NCBI RefSeq assembly: GCF_030010555.1
Contig: NZ_JASCQP010000024.1
Location: forward strand, 62,001-126,000
Direction: 5' to 3'
DNA length: 64,000 bases
Origin: Halomonas rhizosphaerae
GTDB taxonomy: Bacteria > Pseudomonadota > Gammaproteobacteria > Pseudomonadales > Halomonadaceae
Numbering within the stretch: position 1 is the stretch's first letter; every line of letters begins with the position of its first letter. Shown here one piece after another: positions 25,631 to 34,506 of the stretch. Made by a program: the position numbers and the translations under genes. Below the pieces are notes generated by a model. It was not told the DNA's origin. It did not search any database and saw only the letters and a program-made list of their open reading frames with translations.

Positions 25631-27016
25631 ATGGCCATACAACGCACGATTTCACCGGTGGACGGCTCGGTCTACGTGGAGCGGGAACAGGCCTCCGCGG
25701 CGGCCATCGAGGCGGCCCTCGAGCGGGCGGTGGCGGCGCAGCGCGCCTGGCGCGAGGTGCCGGTGGAGGAGCGCGCGCGTCTCTGCTCGCGCATGGTGGA
25801 TGCCTTCGTGGCTCGCCGCGACGCCCTGGCGGAGGAGCTGACCTGGCAGATGGGGCGGCCCATCGCCGCGGCCGCCGGCGAGGTGGGCGGCTTCGAGGAG
25901 CGGGCGCGGACCATGATCGTCCTGGCCGAGGAGGCGCTGGCGCCGATCCACCTGGCACAGAAGCCCGGCTTCACGCGCTACATCACCCGCGAGCCGCTGG
26001 GGGTGTCGCTGGTGGTGGCGCCCTGGAACTACCCTTACATGACCGCGGTGAACGCCCTGGTGCCGGCGATCATGGCCGGCAACGGCGTGCTGCTCAAGCA
26101 CTCCGCCCAGACGCCGCTGTGTGCCGAGCGCCTCCAGCAGGCCTGCGACGAGGCGGGGCTGCCGGCAGGCGTCTTCCAGCACCTGCACCTCGCCCACGCC
26201 GACACCGAGGCGTTGATCCGTGACCCGCGTATCGATCACGTCGCCTTTACCGGCTCGGTGGCGGGCGGGGCCATGGTCGAGCGCAACGCCGCCGGGCGCT
26301 TCATCGCCACCGGCCTGGAACTGGGGGGCAAGGATCCGGCCTACGTGCGCGCCGATGTCGATCTCGACGCCGCGGTGGAGGGGGTGATGGACGGGGCCTT
26401 CTTCAACTCGGGGCAGAGCTGCTGCGCCATCGAGCGCCTCTACGTGGACGCCTCGATCCACGACGCCTTCGTCGAGCGCGCGGTGGCCTGGGTGCGCCAG
26501 CTCCGGCTCGGCAACCCCACCGACCCGGCGACGACCCTCGGCCCGCTGGTCAGGCCGGCGGCGGCGGACTTCGTGCGCGGCCAGGTGGAGGAGGCGGTGG
26601 CGGCCGGCGCCACGGCCTGGATCGACCCCGGCGACTACCCGCTCTCGGTACCGGGCAGCGCCTACCTGGCGCCCCAGCTGCTGACCGGGGTCGACCACAC
26701 CATGCGCGTGATGACCGAGGAGAGCTTCGGCCCGGTGGTCGGCGTCATGCCGGTGGCCGACGACGAGGCGGCTATCGCGCTGATGAACGACAGTGCCTTC
26801 GGCCTGACCGCGGCGGTGTTCACCCGCGACCTCGTCGCCGGCGAGGCCATTGCCCGGCGGCTGGAGGCCGGCACGGTCTTCACCAACCGCTGCGACACCC
26901 TGGACCCGGAGCTGGCCTGGACGGGCGTCAAGTGCTCCGGTCGCGGCTGCTCGCTGTCGCGGCTGGGCTACGAGACCCTGACCCGACCCAAGTCCTTCCA
27001 TCTCAAGCATGCCTGA
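25631..27016 (+). CDS. NAD(P)-dependent aldehyde dehydrogenase
   Basis: The 461-aa protein is an ALDH-superfamily enzyme with the APWNYPY motif near residue 130, catalytic Glu230 in LELGGKDP and catalytic Cys264 in NSGQSCC. It should oxidise an aldehyde to an acid. In this operon the substrate may be the gamma-glutamyl aldehyde produced by the iron alcohol dehydrogenase next door. The ATG at 25631 is preceded by GGAGGGGAG; an upstream TTG extends the frame by 10 codons but is unnecessary. A 279-bp gap separates it from the GS-like gene. Confidence 0.93.
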   Translation: MAIQRTISPVDGSVYVEREQASAAAIEAALERAVAAQRAWREVPVEERARLCSRMVDAFVARRDALAEELTWQMGRPIAAAAGEVGGFEERARTMIVLAEEALAPIHLAQKPGFTRYITREPLGVSLVVAPWNYPYMTAVNALVPAIMAGNGVLLKHSAQTPLCAERLQQACDEAGLPAGVFQHLHLAHADTEALIRDPRIDHVAFTGSVAGGAMVERNAAGRFIATGLELGGKDPAYVRADVDLDAAVEGVMDGAFFNSGQSCCAIERLYVDASIHDAFVERAVAWVRQLRLGNPTDPATTLGPLVRPAAADFVRGQVEEAVAAGATAWIDPGDYPLSVPGSAYLAPQLLTGVDHTMRVMTEESFGPVVGVMPVADDEAAIALMNDSAFGLTAAVFTRDLVAGEAIARRLEAGTVFTNRCDTLDPELAWTGVKCSGRGCSLSRLGYETLTRPKSFHLKHA

Positions 27017-27030
27017 CGGCGGAGGTCCCC

Positions 27031-28212
27031 ATGAGCTTCGATCCCGACCACTACCGCATGGGCTGGAACTACCCGGCCCCCATCCTCACCGGGCCCGGCC
27101 GTATCCGTGAGCTTCCCGGGCTATGCCGGGAACTGGGCATGACCGCGCCGCTGCTGGTCACCGACCCGGGCCTGGCCGGCCTGCCCATGGTGCGCGACAT
27201 CCTCGACCTGGCCCGGGCCGATGGCCTGGCCATCGGGGTGTTCAGCGAGATCAAGGGCAACCCCACCGGGGCCAACGTGCTGGCCGGGGTGGCCGCCTTC
27301 AACGACGGCGGCCACGATGGGGTGATCGCCTTCGGCGGCGGCTCGGGGCTCGATGCCGCCAAGGCCGTGGCGCTGATGGCCCGCCAGCGCGAGGGGCTCT
27401 CGCTGTGGGCGCTGGAGGACGTGGGCGACAACTGGACCCATGCCGACGGCGCGGCCATCGTGCCTTGCGTGGCGGTGCCCACCACCGCCGGCACCGGCTC
27501 CGAGGTGGGGCGCGCCTCGGTGATCACCGACGAGGCGGCCCACGTCAAGCGCATCATCTTCCATCCCGGCATGCTCCCGGACCGGGTCATCCTCGACCCG
27601 GAGCTCACCATCGGCCTGCCGGCGACCATCACCGCGGCCACCGGCATGGACGCGCTCTCCCACTGCCTGGAGGCCTGGTGCTCGCGGCAGTTCCACCCGA
27701 TGGCGGAGGGCATCGCCGTGGAGGGGGTGCGGCGGGTGCGTGACTTCCTGCCCCGGGCCTATGCCGACGGCGGGGACCTGGAGGCGCGCATGAACATGTT
27801 GGTGGCCTCGAGCATGGGCGCCACCGCCTTCCAGCGCGGCCTGGGCGCCATGCACGCCCTCGCCCATCCCCTCGGGGCCCTGCATGACGCCCACCACGGC
27901 ACCCTCAATGCGGTGCTGATGCCCTATGTGCTGCGCGCCAACGAGCGGGCCATCGGCGAGCCCATGGTGCGCCTGGGGCGCTACCTCGCCCTGGCCCAGC
28001 CGGGGACGGCCAGCGTGATCGACTGGGTGCTGGAGTTGCGCGAGCGGCTCGGCATCCCGCACACCCTGGCCGAGCTGGGCATCGACAGCGGGCGTGCCGA
28101 CCGGGTGGGGCGGATGGCGGTGGAGGATCCCTCCTCGGGGACCAACCCCGTCGCCTTCACGGCCGACGCGTACCGCGACCTCTTCGTGGCGGCCGTGGAG
28201 GGCCGGCTCTGA
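27031..28212 (+). CDS. Iron-containing alcohol dehydrogenase
   Basis: The 393-aa protein belongs to the group III iron alcohol dehydrogenases. It shows the NAD-binding GGGSGLDAAKAVAL segment near residue 106, the PTTAGTGSEVG loop, and metal-ligand regions GMDALSHCLEAW and AHPLGALHDAHHG with three His and an Asp. It starts 14 bp after the aldehyde dehydrogenase stop with GGAGG upstream. A paired alcohol and aldehyde dehydrogenase fits two-step oxidation of a primary alcohol to an acid, here probably on a gamma-glutamylated amino alcohol. Confidence 0.93.
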   Translation: MSFDPDHYRMGWNYPAPILTGPGRIRELPGLCRELGMTAPLLVTDPGLAGLPMVRDILDLARADGLAIGVFSEIKGNPTGANVLAGVAAFNDGGHDGVIAFGGGSGLDAAKAVALMARQREGLSLWALEDVGDNWTHADGAAIVPCVAVPTTAGTGSEVGRASVITDEAAHVKRIIFHPGMLPDRVILDPELTIGLPATITAATGMDALSHCLEAWCSRQFHPMAEGIAVEGVRRVRDFLPRAYADGGDLEARMNMLVASSMGATAFQRGLGAMHALAHPLGALHDAHHGTLNAVLMPYVLRANERAIGEPMVRLGRYLALAQPGTASVIDWVLELRERLGIPHTLAELGIDSGRADRVGRMAVEDPSSGTNPVAFTADAYRDLFVAAVEGRL

Positions 28213-28293
28213 ACGGGTCGAGCGGGTGGCCGGCCGCGGCGCCGCGGTGCTGGGCTTGAGGCAGGGGGCGAGATGACGCGGGGAGGGCAGGGC

Positions 28294-29034
28294 ATGGTGA
28301 TCGGACTGCTGCAGTGTGACGACGTGGCACCGGAGCTGCGCGGGACCCACGGCAACTATCCCGAGATGTTCGAGGTGCTGTTCCATCGCGTCGACCCGAG
28401 CCTGGCGTTCAGGGTCTGGCGCTGCCTGGACGGCGAGATCCCCGACGACATCGAGGCGGTGGACGCCTGGCTGACCACGGGGTCGAAGTTCGGGGTCAAT
28501 GACGACCTGCCCTGGATCGCCGCGCTCGAGGCCTTCGTGCGCGCCCTCTGGGCGGCGGGCAAGCCGCTGGTGGGCATCTGCTTCGGCCACCAGCTTATGG
28601 CAAGGGCGCTGGGCGGCGAGGTGGCGAAGAGCGGCAAGGGCTGGGGCGTAGGCATGTCGTTCAACCGGGTCACCGAGCGGGCCGACTGGATGACGCCCTG
28701 GCAGCCGGGACTCGACCTGCTGGTGAGCCACCAGGACCAGGTGGAGCGGCTGCCGGAGGGTGCCCGGGTGCTCGGCGGCAGCGACTTCTGCCCGGCCTAC
28801 CTGATGCAGGTCGGCGAGCACTTCCTCGGCGTGCAGGGCCATCCCGAGTTCACCCGGGCCTACTCCCGGGACCTGATGGCGCTGCGCGCCGACCTGGTCG
28901 GCCACCACCGGGTACGCGAGGGGGAGGCGTCGCTCTCGGCGCCGGTGGACGACACCCTGATGGTGCGCTGGATCCTGGCCTTCATGCGCCGGGCCATCCA
29001 GAGGCGCGAGAACGCCCCCCAGGCCCCGCCCTGA
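28294..29034 (+). CDS. Class I glutamine amidotransferase-like gamma-glutamyl hydrolase
   Basis: The 246-aa stand-alone GATase has the complete catalytic triad Cys96 (GICFGHQ), His183 and Glu185 (QGHPEF). Stand-alone members include the PuuD/IpuF-type hydrolases that remove glutamate from gamma-glutamyl intermediates and close such cycles. The ATG at 28294 has GGGAGG upstream at 7 nt; the ATG at 28273 would add seven residues. It ends the operon and is followed by a convergent terminator. Role in deglutamylation is inference from context. Confidence 0.85.
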   Translation: MVIGLLQCDDVAPELRGTHGNYPEMFEVLFHRVDPSLAFRVWRCLDGEIPDDIEAVDAWLTTGSKFGVNDDLPWIAALEAFVRALWAAGKPLVGICFGHQLMARALGGEVAKSGKGWGVGMSFNRVTERADWMTPWQPGLDLLVSHQDQVERLPEGARVLGGSDFCPAYLMQVGEHFLGVQGHPEFTRAYSRDLMALRADLVGHHRVREGEASLSAPVDDTLMVRWILAFMRRAIQRRENAPQAPP

Positions 29035-29053
29035 GGGTCGGGCCCGAACGCAG

Positions 29054-29078
29054 GACCGGGGCCACTGGGGCCCCGGTC
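29054..29078. terminator. Convergent terminator hairpin
   Basis: GACCGGGGCC and GGCCCCGGTC pair perfectly around a 5-nt loop between the convergent amidotransferase and ABC binding-protein genes. Confidence 0.7.
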
Positions 29079-29106
29079 GTGTCGGCTGGCAGCTGAGCCG
29101 CTCGGG

Positions 29107-29877
29107 TCAGTCCGTGCTGAAGTACCTTTCGTGGATCTCGTCGTAGGTGCCGTTGTCCTTCAGCGTCGCCAGGGCCGCGTTGAAGGCCTCGGCCAGCTCC
29201 TGGTCTCGCTGGCGGAAGGCGATGCCGAAGCCTTCGCCGAAGTACTCCTTGGGCTCGGTGATCTTCTCGCCGACCAGCTTGTAGTCCCCGGCCTCGCTGT
29301 CGAGGAGGGTTGACTTGCCGATCGGGAAGTCGAGGAAGACGGCGTCGAGGCGACCGGAGTCCATGTCCAGCACCATGTCGTCGGCGGTGGCGTAGCGGTT
29401 GACGTCGGCCACGTCGCCGTACAGGTCGGTCACATAGTTGTCCTGCAGGGTGCCGCGCTGCACGCCCAGGGTCAGGCCGTCGAGGGTCTCCTCGGACGGG
29501 GTGCCGATCTCGACGTCGGCGGGGGCGAACCAGGCCGACGGCGGGGTGATGTAGGGTTCGGAGAACAGCACCTGTTCACGGCGCTGCTCGTTGATGGTCA
29601 TCGAGGACATGATGGCGTCGTACTTGCGCGCCTGGAGGCCGGGGATGATGCCGTCCCAGCCCTGCACGACCCATTCGCACTGGATGCCGATCTCCTTGCA
29701 CAGGGCATTGCCCAGGTCGATGTCGAACCCGGTCAGCTCGCCCTCTGGGGTGCGGTATTCCATGGGCTCGTAGGGCACGTCGACGCCGATGCGGATGTCG
29801 CGGACCTCGGCACTGGCGCTGCCGGCGACCAGGGCGGCGCCGAACACGCCGAGACTCAGGATCTTGTGAAGTTTCAT
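29107..29877 (-). CDS. Basic amino acid ABC transporter binding protein
   Basis: The 256-aa protein has a Sec signal peptide (residues 1-23, ending SASA) and a family 3 (HisJ/ArgT/AotJ) solute-binding domain starting RIGVDVPYEPMEY. It should bind lysine, arginine, ornithine or histidine in the periplasm and deliver it to the membrane complex encoded just upstream. It is the last gene of the operon, 146 bp after the permease, with a hairpin in the gap. The neighbouring astE and 2-oxoadipate decarboxylase-like genes favour arginine or lysine. Confidence 0.92.
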   Translation of the reverse strand: MKLHKILSLGVFGAALVAGSASAEVRDIRIGVDVPYEPMEYRTPEGELTGFDIDLGNALCKEIGIQCEWVVQGWDGIIPGLQARKYDAIMSSMTINEQRREQVLFSEPYITPPSAWFAPADVEIGTPSEETLDGLTLGVQRGTLQDNYVTDLYGDVADVNRYATADDMVLDMDSGRLDAVFLDFPIGKSTLLDSEAGDYKLVGEKITEPKEYFGEGFGIAFRQRDQELAEAFNAALATLKDNGTYDEIHERYFSTD

Positions 29878-29960
29878 GGGTGTCTTCCCGTGTTGTTGGT
29901 GGTTTCACCTCGTGGGTGACGACGGAACCACGATAGCGGATGCCCGGGCCCGTCGGAAGG

Positions 29961-29991
29961 GGGAGCCGGCCGCATTCAAACGCCGGTTCCC
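29961..29991 (-). other. Hairpin between permease and binding-protein genes
   Basis: GGGAACCGGC and GCCGGCTCCC (one mismatch) pair around an 11-nt loop in the 146-bp gap. Such hairpins often stabilise or process mRNA to raise binding-protein levels. No T-run follows. Confidence 0.45.
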
Positions 29992-30023
29992 AACGCTTGT
30001 TTTACGCTCCTTGTCGTTGCCTG

Positions 30024-30755
30024 TCAGCCGCTGACCGGCTTGAGGTGCGCCAGCAGGCGCCGTTCCAGGTAGCGGAACAGGTAGAGGATGGCGAACGTCA
30101 GGCAGAGGTAGATGGCCGCCACGAACAGGAAGGCCTCGAAGGGCGCGTAGTAGCGCGCATAGACGAAACGGGCCGCCCCGGTCAGGTCCATGATGGTGAC
30201 CACGCTGGCGATGGCGCTGGCGTGGAGCATGAAGATCACCTCGTTGCCGTAGGCGGGCAGGGCGCGCCGGAAGGCGCTGGGCAGCACGATACGCCGCAGC
30301 ATCAGCCCCCGGGACATGCCATAGGCCCGCGCCGCCTCGATCTCCCCCCGGTCCGTGGACTTGATGGCGCCGCGGAAGATCTCGGTGGTGTAGGCCGCGG
30401 TGTTCAGGGTGAAGGCGATCAGCGCCGGCACGAAGGGCTTCTCGAGGATCACCCACAGCCAGGTCTCCTGGATCCCCTCGACGAACACCACGCCATAGTA
30501 GATCAGGTAGAGCTGGACCAGCAGCGGCGTGCCGCGGAACACGTAGCAGTAGAGGAAGATCGGCAGGCTGATCCAGCGATGCCGCGAGCCGCGCCCGATG
30601 GCCAGCGGCACCGCCAGCACCAGGCCGATGATCAGCGACAGGGCCACCAGCTGCACGGTGGTGACCAGGCCCTCGCCGTAGTAGCCGAGGGTCTGCAGGG
30701 TGAAGATGCTGTTGTCGGCGAGCTGGGCCTCCAGCCAGGTCATCAGGGCTTCCAT
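30024..30755 (-). CDS. Basic amino acid ABC transporter permease (HisM-like)
   Basis: The 243-aa protein has about five helices and the amino acid ABC permease (HisMQ) EAA loop at EAARAYGMSRGLMLRRIVLP. FRGTPLLVQLYLIYYG is the family's conserved helix segment. It pairs with the HisQ-like protein encoded just upstream, whose stop it overlaps (TGATG), so both are made together. The complex imports basic amino acids. Confidence 0.93.
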   Translation of the reverse strand: MEALMTWLEAQLADNSIFTLQTLGYYGEGLVTTVQLVALSLIIGLVLAVPLAIGRGSRHRWISLPIFLYCYVFRGTPLLVQLYLIYYGVVFVEGIQETWLWVILEKPFVPALIAFTLNTAAYTTEIFRGAIKSTDRGEIEAARAYGMSRGLMLRRIVLPSAFRRALPAYGNEVIFMLHASAIASVVTIMDLTGAARFVYARYYAPFEAFLFVAAIYLCLTFAILYLFRYLERRLLAHLKPVSG

Positions 30756-31459
30756 CAGTCCGCCTCCCGGTAGCCGACGTCATAGCGTTTCTGCAGCCGC
30801 GCGAAGCCCCACTCCGAGGCCGTGGCGATCAGCAGGTAGACGGCCGCGACGATGATCATGAAGGTGAAGGGCTCGCGGGTGGCCTTGGAGGCCTCGGCGG
30901 CCACGCGGACCATGTCGGTGAGGCCGATCACCGAGACCAGGGCGGTGGTCTTGAGCAGCACCATCCAGTTGTTGGAGAGGCCCGGGATGGCGTGGCGCAT
31001 CATCTGCGGGAAGCGGATGCGCCGGAACACCAGCCAGTGGTTCATGCCATAGGCGCGTCCGGCCTCGATCTGGCCGCTGTCCACCGCCAGGAAGGCGCCC
31101 CGGAAGGTCTCGCCCATGTAGGCGCCGAAGATCAGCCCGATGGTGACCACGCCGGCGACGAACTCGTTGACGTTGATGAAGACGTCCCACCCGAAGCGTT
31201 CGTAGAGCTGGTCGGTGACCATGTTGATGCCGATCTGGCCGCCGAAGAACAGCAGCATCATCAGCACCAGGTCGGGAACGCCGCGGATGATGGTGGTGTA
31301 GAGGGTGCCGATGCGGTGGGCCAGCCAGTTGCGCGACATCTTGGCGCTGGCGGTCGCGAGGCCCAGCACGATGGCCAGGACCAGCGAGAGCACCGCCAGC
31401 TCGATGGTGATCAGGGCGCCTTCCGCGAGGCGTGGGCCGTAGCCGTGAAGATCGATCAT
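30755..31459 (-). CDS. Basic amino acid ABC transporter permease (HisQ-like)
   Basis: The 234-aa protein is the second membrane subunit, with about five helices, the conserved IIRGVPDLVLMMLLFFGG segment and an EAA-type loop (EAGRAYGMNHWLVFRRIRFP). It starts 22 bp after the ATPase gene and overlaps the HisM-like start. It heterodimerises with that protein. Confidence 0.93.
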   Translation of the reverse strand: MIDLHGYGPRLAEGALITIELAVLSLVLAIVLGLATASAKMSRNWLAHRIGTLYTTIIRGVPDLVLMMLLFFGGQIGINMVTDQLYERFGWDVFINVNEFVAGVVTIGLIFGAYMGETFRGAFLAVDSGQIEAGRAYGMNHWLVFRRIRFPQMMRHAIPGLSNNWMVLLKTTALVSVIGLTDMVRVAAEASKATREPFTFMIIVAAVYLLIATASEWGFARLQKRYDVGYREAD

Positions 31460-31481
31460 GGGGCTCTCCTCATGGGCTGGC

Positions 31482-32252
31482 TCAGTGCTTGGGCGCCAGG
31501 AACTGCTTGAGCCGCTCGGAGCGCGGGCTGCCGAACACCGCCTCTGGCGGGCCGTATTCCTCGATCACGCCCTGATGCAGGTAGATCACCTGGCTGGAGA
31601 CGTCGCGGGCGAAGGCCATCTCGTGAGTCACCAGGATCATGGTGCGCCCCTCCTCGGCGAGGTCGCGCATGACCTTGAGCACGTCGCCCACCAGCTCCGG
31701 GTCCAGCGCCGAGGTGGGCTCGTCGAAGAGCATCACCTCGGGGTCCATGGCCAGCGCCCGGGCGATGGCGCCGCGCTGCTGCTGGCCGCCGGACATCTGT
31801 GCCGGATAGGCGTCGGCGCGCTCGGTCAGGCCCACCCGCTCGAGCAGTGCGCGGGCGTGCTCGACGGCCTCCTTCTTCGGCTTGCCGAGCACATGCACCG
31901 GGGCCTCGATGATGTTCTCCAGCAGGGTCATGTGGGCCCAGAGGTTGAAGTTCTGGAAGACCATGGAGAGCTTGGCGCGCATGCGCACGACCTGCTTCCA
32001 GTCGGCCGGTTCGCGGCCGTGTCGGGTCTTCTTGAAGCGGATCTCCTCGCCGTGGACGATCAGGTCGCCCTCGTCGGGTTGCTCGAGCAGGTTCATGCAG
32101 CGCAGGAAGGTACTCTTGCCGGAGCCGGAGGCTCCGATCAGCGTGATCACATCGCCCTTGTGGGCCTTCAGGGAGAGGCCCTTCAGGACCTCGGTGTCGC
32201 CGAAGCGCTTGGTGATGTCGCGCACTTCCAGCGGAATCGGGGTATCGGCCAT
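31482..32252 (-). CDS. Basic amino acid ABC transporter ATPase (HisP-like)
   Basis: The 256-aa ATPase has Walker [10 protein letters not shown] (residues 40-48), signature MSGGQQQR, Walker B VMLFDEP with the D-loop SALDPE, and a switch His in LVTHEM. It powers the two permeases downstream. It is the first gene of the ABC block. A 207-bp gap separates it from astE upstream on the same strand; that gap contains TAGAAT-like -10 sequences, so a separate promoter is likely. Confidence 0.95.
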   Translation of the reverse strand: MADTPIPLEVRDITKRFGDTEVLKGLSLKAHKGDVITLIGASGSGKSTFLRCMNLLEQPDEGDLIVHGEEIRFKKTRHGREPADWKQVVRMRAKLSMVFQNFNLWAHMTLLENIIEAPVHVLGKPKKEAVEHARALLERVGLTERADAYPAQMSGGQQQRGAIARALAMDPEVMLFDEPTSALDPELVGDVLKVMRDLAEEGRTMILVTHEMAFARDVSSQVIYLHQGVIEEYGPPEAVFGSPRSERLKQFLAPKH

Positions 32253-32459
32253 GGAACGGGCTCCAGATCGTGGGCGGTCCGCCGCATCGAAGGTCGGCCG
32301 GCGCGGGCCGGGATCGAGAAGGGGGCGATTCTAACAGGCCGGAGGATTTCCGGAAGGGCACCGCGACGCGCCGGGTATTCTACCGCGGTCCGGGACGGGG
32401 ATGGCATGGGGCATGGGGAGTCTCCTGGCGGTTGTTGTTGTGGGGGTGCCGGGGCGGCG

Positions 32460-33446
32460 TCAGTCCGGTGGCGGGCTCGGCACCACCAGCAGCGCCGCCC
32501 GGGCGCCGATCTCGACCTCGGCATTGGGAAAGACCACCGACAGGGGGGTCTCGCCGACGCGGGTCTCGCCGGCCACGGCGTCTTCCGCCAGCCGGGTGCC
32601 GGGCGGGAACTCGCTGAAGTTGGGTGTATCGTCCGGGAAGCAGAGCCGGAACGCCTCGCTGTGGCGCAGCAGCTCGTGCTCGGCGCGAAAGAAGGCCAGG
32701 GTGCCGGGGGCGGCGGTGGCCGGCTCGCGGCCCTCGACCAGCGCCTGGAGGAGCCGGCCCATGGGGGCCAGGGGGGCGAGATCGTTGTGGCCGAAGGGCA
32801 GTGCACGCCCCAGTTCCAGGGTGAAGGCCGCCGCGCCATGGTAGTGCTTGGCATAGTGCGAGAAGGTCCAGCTGTGACGGTGCTGGTGGAGCACCGCCTG
32901 GATGCCGGCGGCGGCCAACCAGCGCCACTGCTCGGGGGGTGTCGGCGCCTCGGCGAAGGGCTCGACCACGAAGCGCGGGTAGCGGCTCTCGCGGATCGCG
33001 GTGTGCAGGTCGTAGTGCAGGCGGGAGAGGCCTGCATGGCGGGCGTAGAAGGCGTCCACCGCGGCCATCAGCACCCGGGCCCGGTCGGGTTCGTCACCCG
33101 CCTCCTCGAGGTCGCGGCGGAACAGCCGGTTGAGGTTGGTGGCGACATACCGCTCGCCGCGCCGGATCGCCTCGGGATTGCCCAGGATCACCAGCAGCGG
33201 GGCCCCCAGGCAGAGCTGCCCGGCCTCCAGCCGGGCCAGGACCTCGCCCAGCAGCTCCATGGGGGCCGTCTCGTTGCCGTGGACGCCGACCGAGAGCACG
33301 CAGGCCCTCGCCTCCGGCGCGGGGTCGTCCGGCACGAGCTCGAGCACCCCCGGGGCGGACAGCCGGAAGCGCCCCCCGGACACCCTGCCCTCGGCGCGGG
33401 AAGGGGGGCGCCCCTCCAGGCCCTGGTCGAGCCACTCAGCCAGCAT
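32460..33446 (-). CDS. astE: Succinylglutamate desuccinylase/aspartoacylase family
   Basis: The 328-aa protein matches AstE, the zinc hydrolase that splits N-succinylglutamate to succinate and glutamate at the end of the arginine succinyltransferase pathway. Zinc ligands are His56 and Glu59 (SVGVHGNET) and His148 (HYDLHTAIR), with catalytic Glu211 (TLELGRALPFG). No astABCD genes are nearby, so it either serves a pathway encoded elsewhere or acts on another N-acyl amino acid. Its ATG lies inside the DUF1338 gene (11-bp overlap), so the two are coupled. Confidence 0.88.
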   Translation of the reverse strand: MLAEWLDQGLEGRPPSRAEGRVSGGRFRLSAPGVLELVPDDPAPEARACVLSVGVHGNETAPMELLGEVLARLEAGQLCLGAPLLVILGNPEAIRRGERYVATNLNRLFRRDLEEAGDEPDRARVLMAAVDAFYARHAGLSRLHYDLHTAIRESRYPRFVVEPFAEAPTPPEQWRWLAAAGIQAVLHQHRHSWTFSHYAKHYHGAAAFTLELGRALPFGHNDLAPLAPMGRLLQALVEGREPATAAPGTLAFFRAEHELLRHSEAFRLCFPDDTPNFSEFPPGTRLAEDAVAGETRVGETPLSVVFPNAEVEIGARAALLVVPSPPPD

Positions 33447-34263
33447 GGTCGGAACCGGCGTCGGTGGACTCGAAGATCCGGTCGGCGCTGGCGGCGACGA
33501 AGCCCTGGTAGAGCCGGCCCTCGGCATCCGGGTAGCGGCGAGCGAACTCGTAGTAGCAGGTGGGGATCTCCTCCACCCGGCCGCCGGAGAAGGTGAAGGG
33601 CATGCGGTCGGCGAGCGTCGAGGCCTGCTCGAGCAGCACCTCGGGGGAGCCCTTGATGCGTCCGCCGGACGCATTGATGGCCAGTCCCAGCGACTCGACC
33701 TTTGCCAGCAGCTTCTCCAGGGTGTCGTGGCGGCGCAGGTGGTTGACGCTGACCGTGAAGTGGTTGGCCCGCAGCCCGATGATCGACAGCCAGGCGGCGT
33801 ACTCGCTCTCCTCCGCCAGGGTCCGGTATTCCCCCCAGGTCGGGGTCTCCCACAGGCGGCCGGCCCACATCACCTCGGGCGAGGCGATCCGCGCAGGGTC
33901 GATCTGGTCCACCAACTCGTCGATGATCTCCTGGGCCCGGGCCGAGAGCTCGCGGCACTTCAGCTCCGAGAGGAAGACCCTGGGCTGGTCCTCTCGCGGT
34001 GGCAGGTAGCCCCAGGCGCGCAGCTTCTTGGCCTCGAAGTCGTAGGGTTCCAGCCGGGTGTAGCCCAGCGCCAGCAGGTGGGGCTCCAGGTCGGCCAGGC
34101 GGACGGGGCCGCGGTCGAAGGTGCGGAAGGCCACGTGGTCGTTGACGACGGTCTCGCCATCGGCGACCAGGGCATCATGGATGCGGCTCGCCTGGGGCGT
34201 CATGGCGGTGTAGTCGTCCCAGAGGCGCGAGAAGAACTGCTCGAGGCTCATGTCGGAAGGCAT
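33436..34263 (-). CDS. DUF1338 protein, 2-oxoadipate dioxygenase/decarboxylase type
   Basis: The 275-aa protein is a short DUF1338 member. Characterised relatives (HglS of Pseudomonas putida, E. coli YdcJ, rice FLO7) decarboxylate and hydroxylate 2-oxoadipate to D-2-hydroxyglutarate in lysine breakdown. The metal and substrate residues seem present: His43 and Arg47 (NDHVAFR), His168 (ANHFTV) and Glu239 (CYYEF). It is much shorter than HglS/YdcJ. Coupling to astE and a basic amino acid transporter supports a lysine link, but substrate is inferred. I chose the ATG at 34263 with AGGTG upstream. Confidence 0.8.
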   Translation of the reverse strand: MPSDMSLEQFFSRLWDDYTAMTPQASRIHDALVADGETVVNDHVAFRTFDRGPVRLADLEPHLLALGYTRLEPYDFEAKKLRAWGYLPPREDQPRVFLSELKCRELSARAQEIIDELVDQIDPARIASPEVMWAGRLWETPTWGEYRTLAEESEYAAWLSIIGLRANHFTVSVNHLRRHDTLEKLLAKVESLGLAINASGGRIKGSPEVLLEQASTLADRMPFTFSGGRVEEIPTCYYEFARRYPDAEGRLYQGFVAASADRIFESTDAGSDHAG

Positions 34264-34506
34264 GTGGGCACCTGTTGTCGATGTTGTGGTGGCTGACGAC
34301 ACCATCCCGTCCGTCGCCGGTGGACTCAAGGGCGAGCGTCGGTCGGATGAAAGTGGCGGGGCCCAGGGTGAAAATCCGCGCCTGGCCAGGGGCGAGGCCT
34401 ACTGCCGTAGCACTTCGAGCCGCGGCGCGGCTGTGACCATTGCACGATGGGGAGCGAGGCCTTCCACGGCTAGACTGGCAACGCCGCGTACCCACAGGAG
34501 AGTGCC

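Noticed and set aside
22679..25642. A 987-codon open frame on the minus strand across dctP and the GS-like gene.
   Set aside because: It is the antisense shadow of two well-supported genes and has no recognisable domain.
32335..32418. A 27-codon minus-strand frame with AGGAG upstream, between astE and the ABC ATPase gene.
   Set aside because: Pro/Arg-rich product without features, in a region that more likely holds a promoter; not supportable as a gene.
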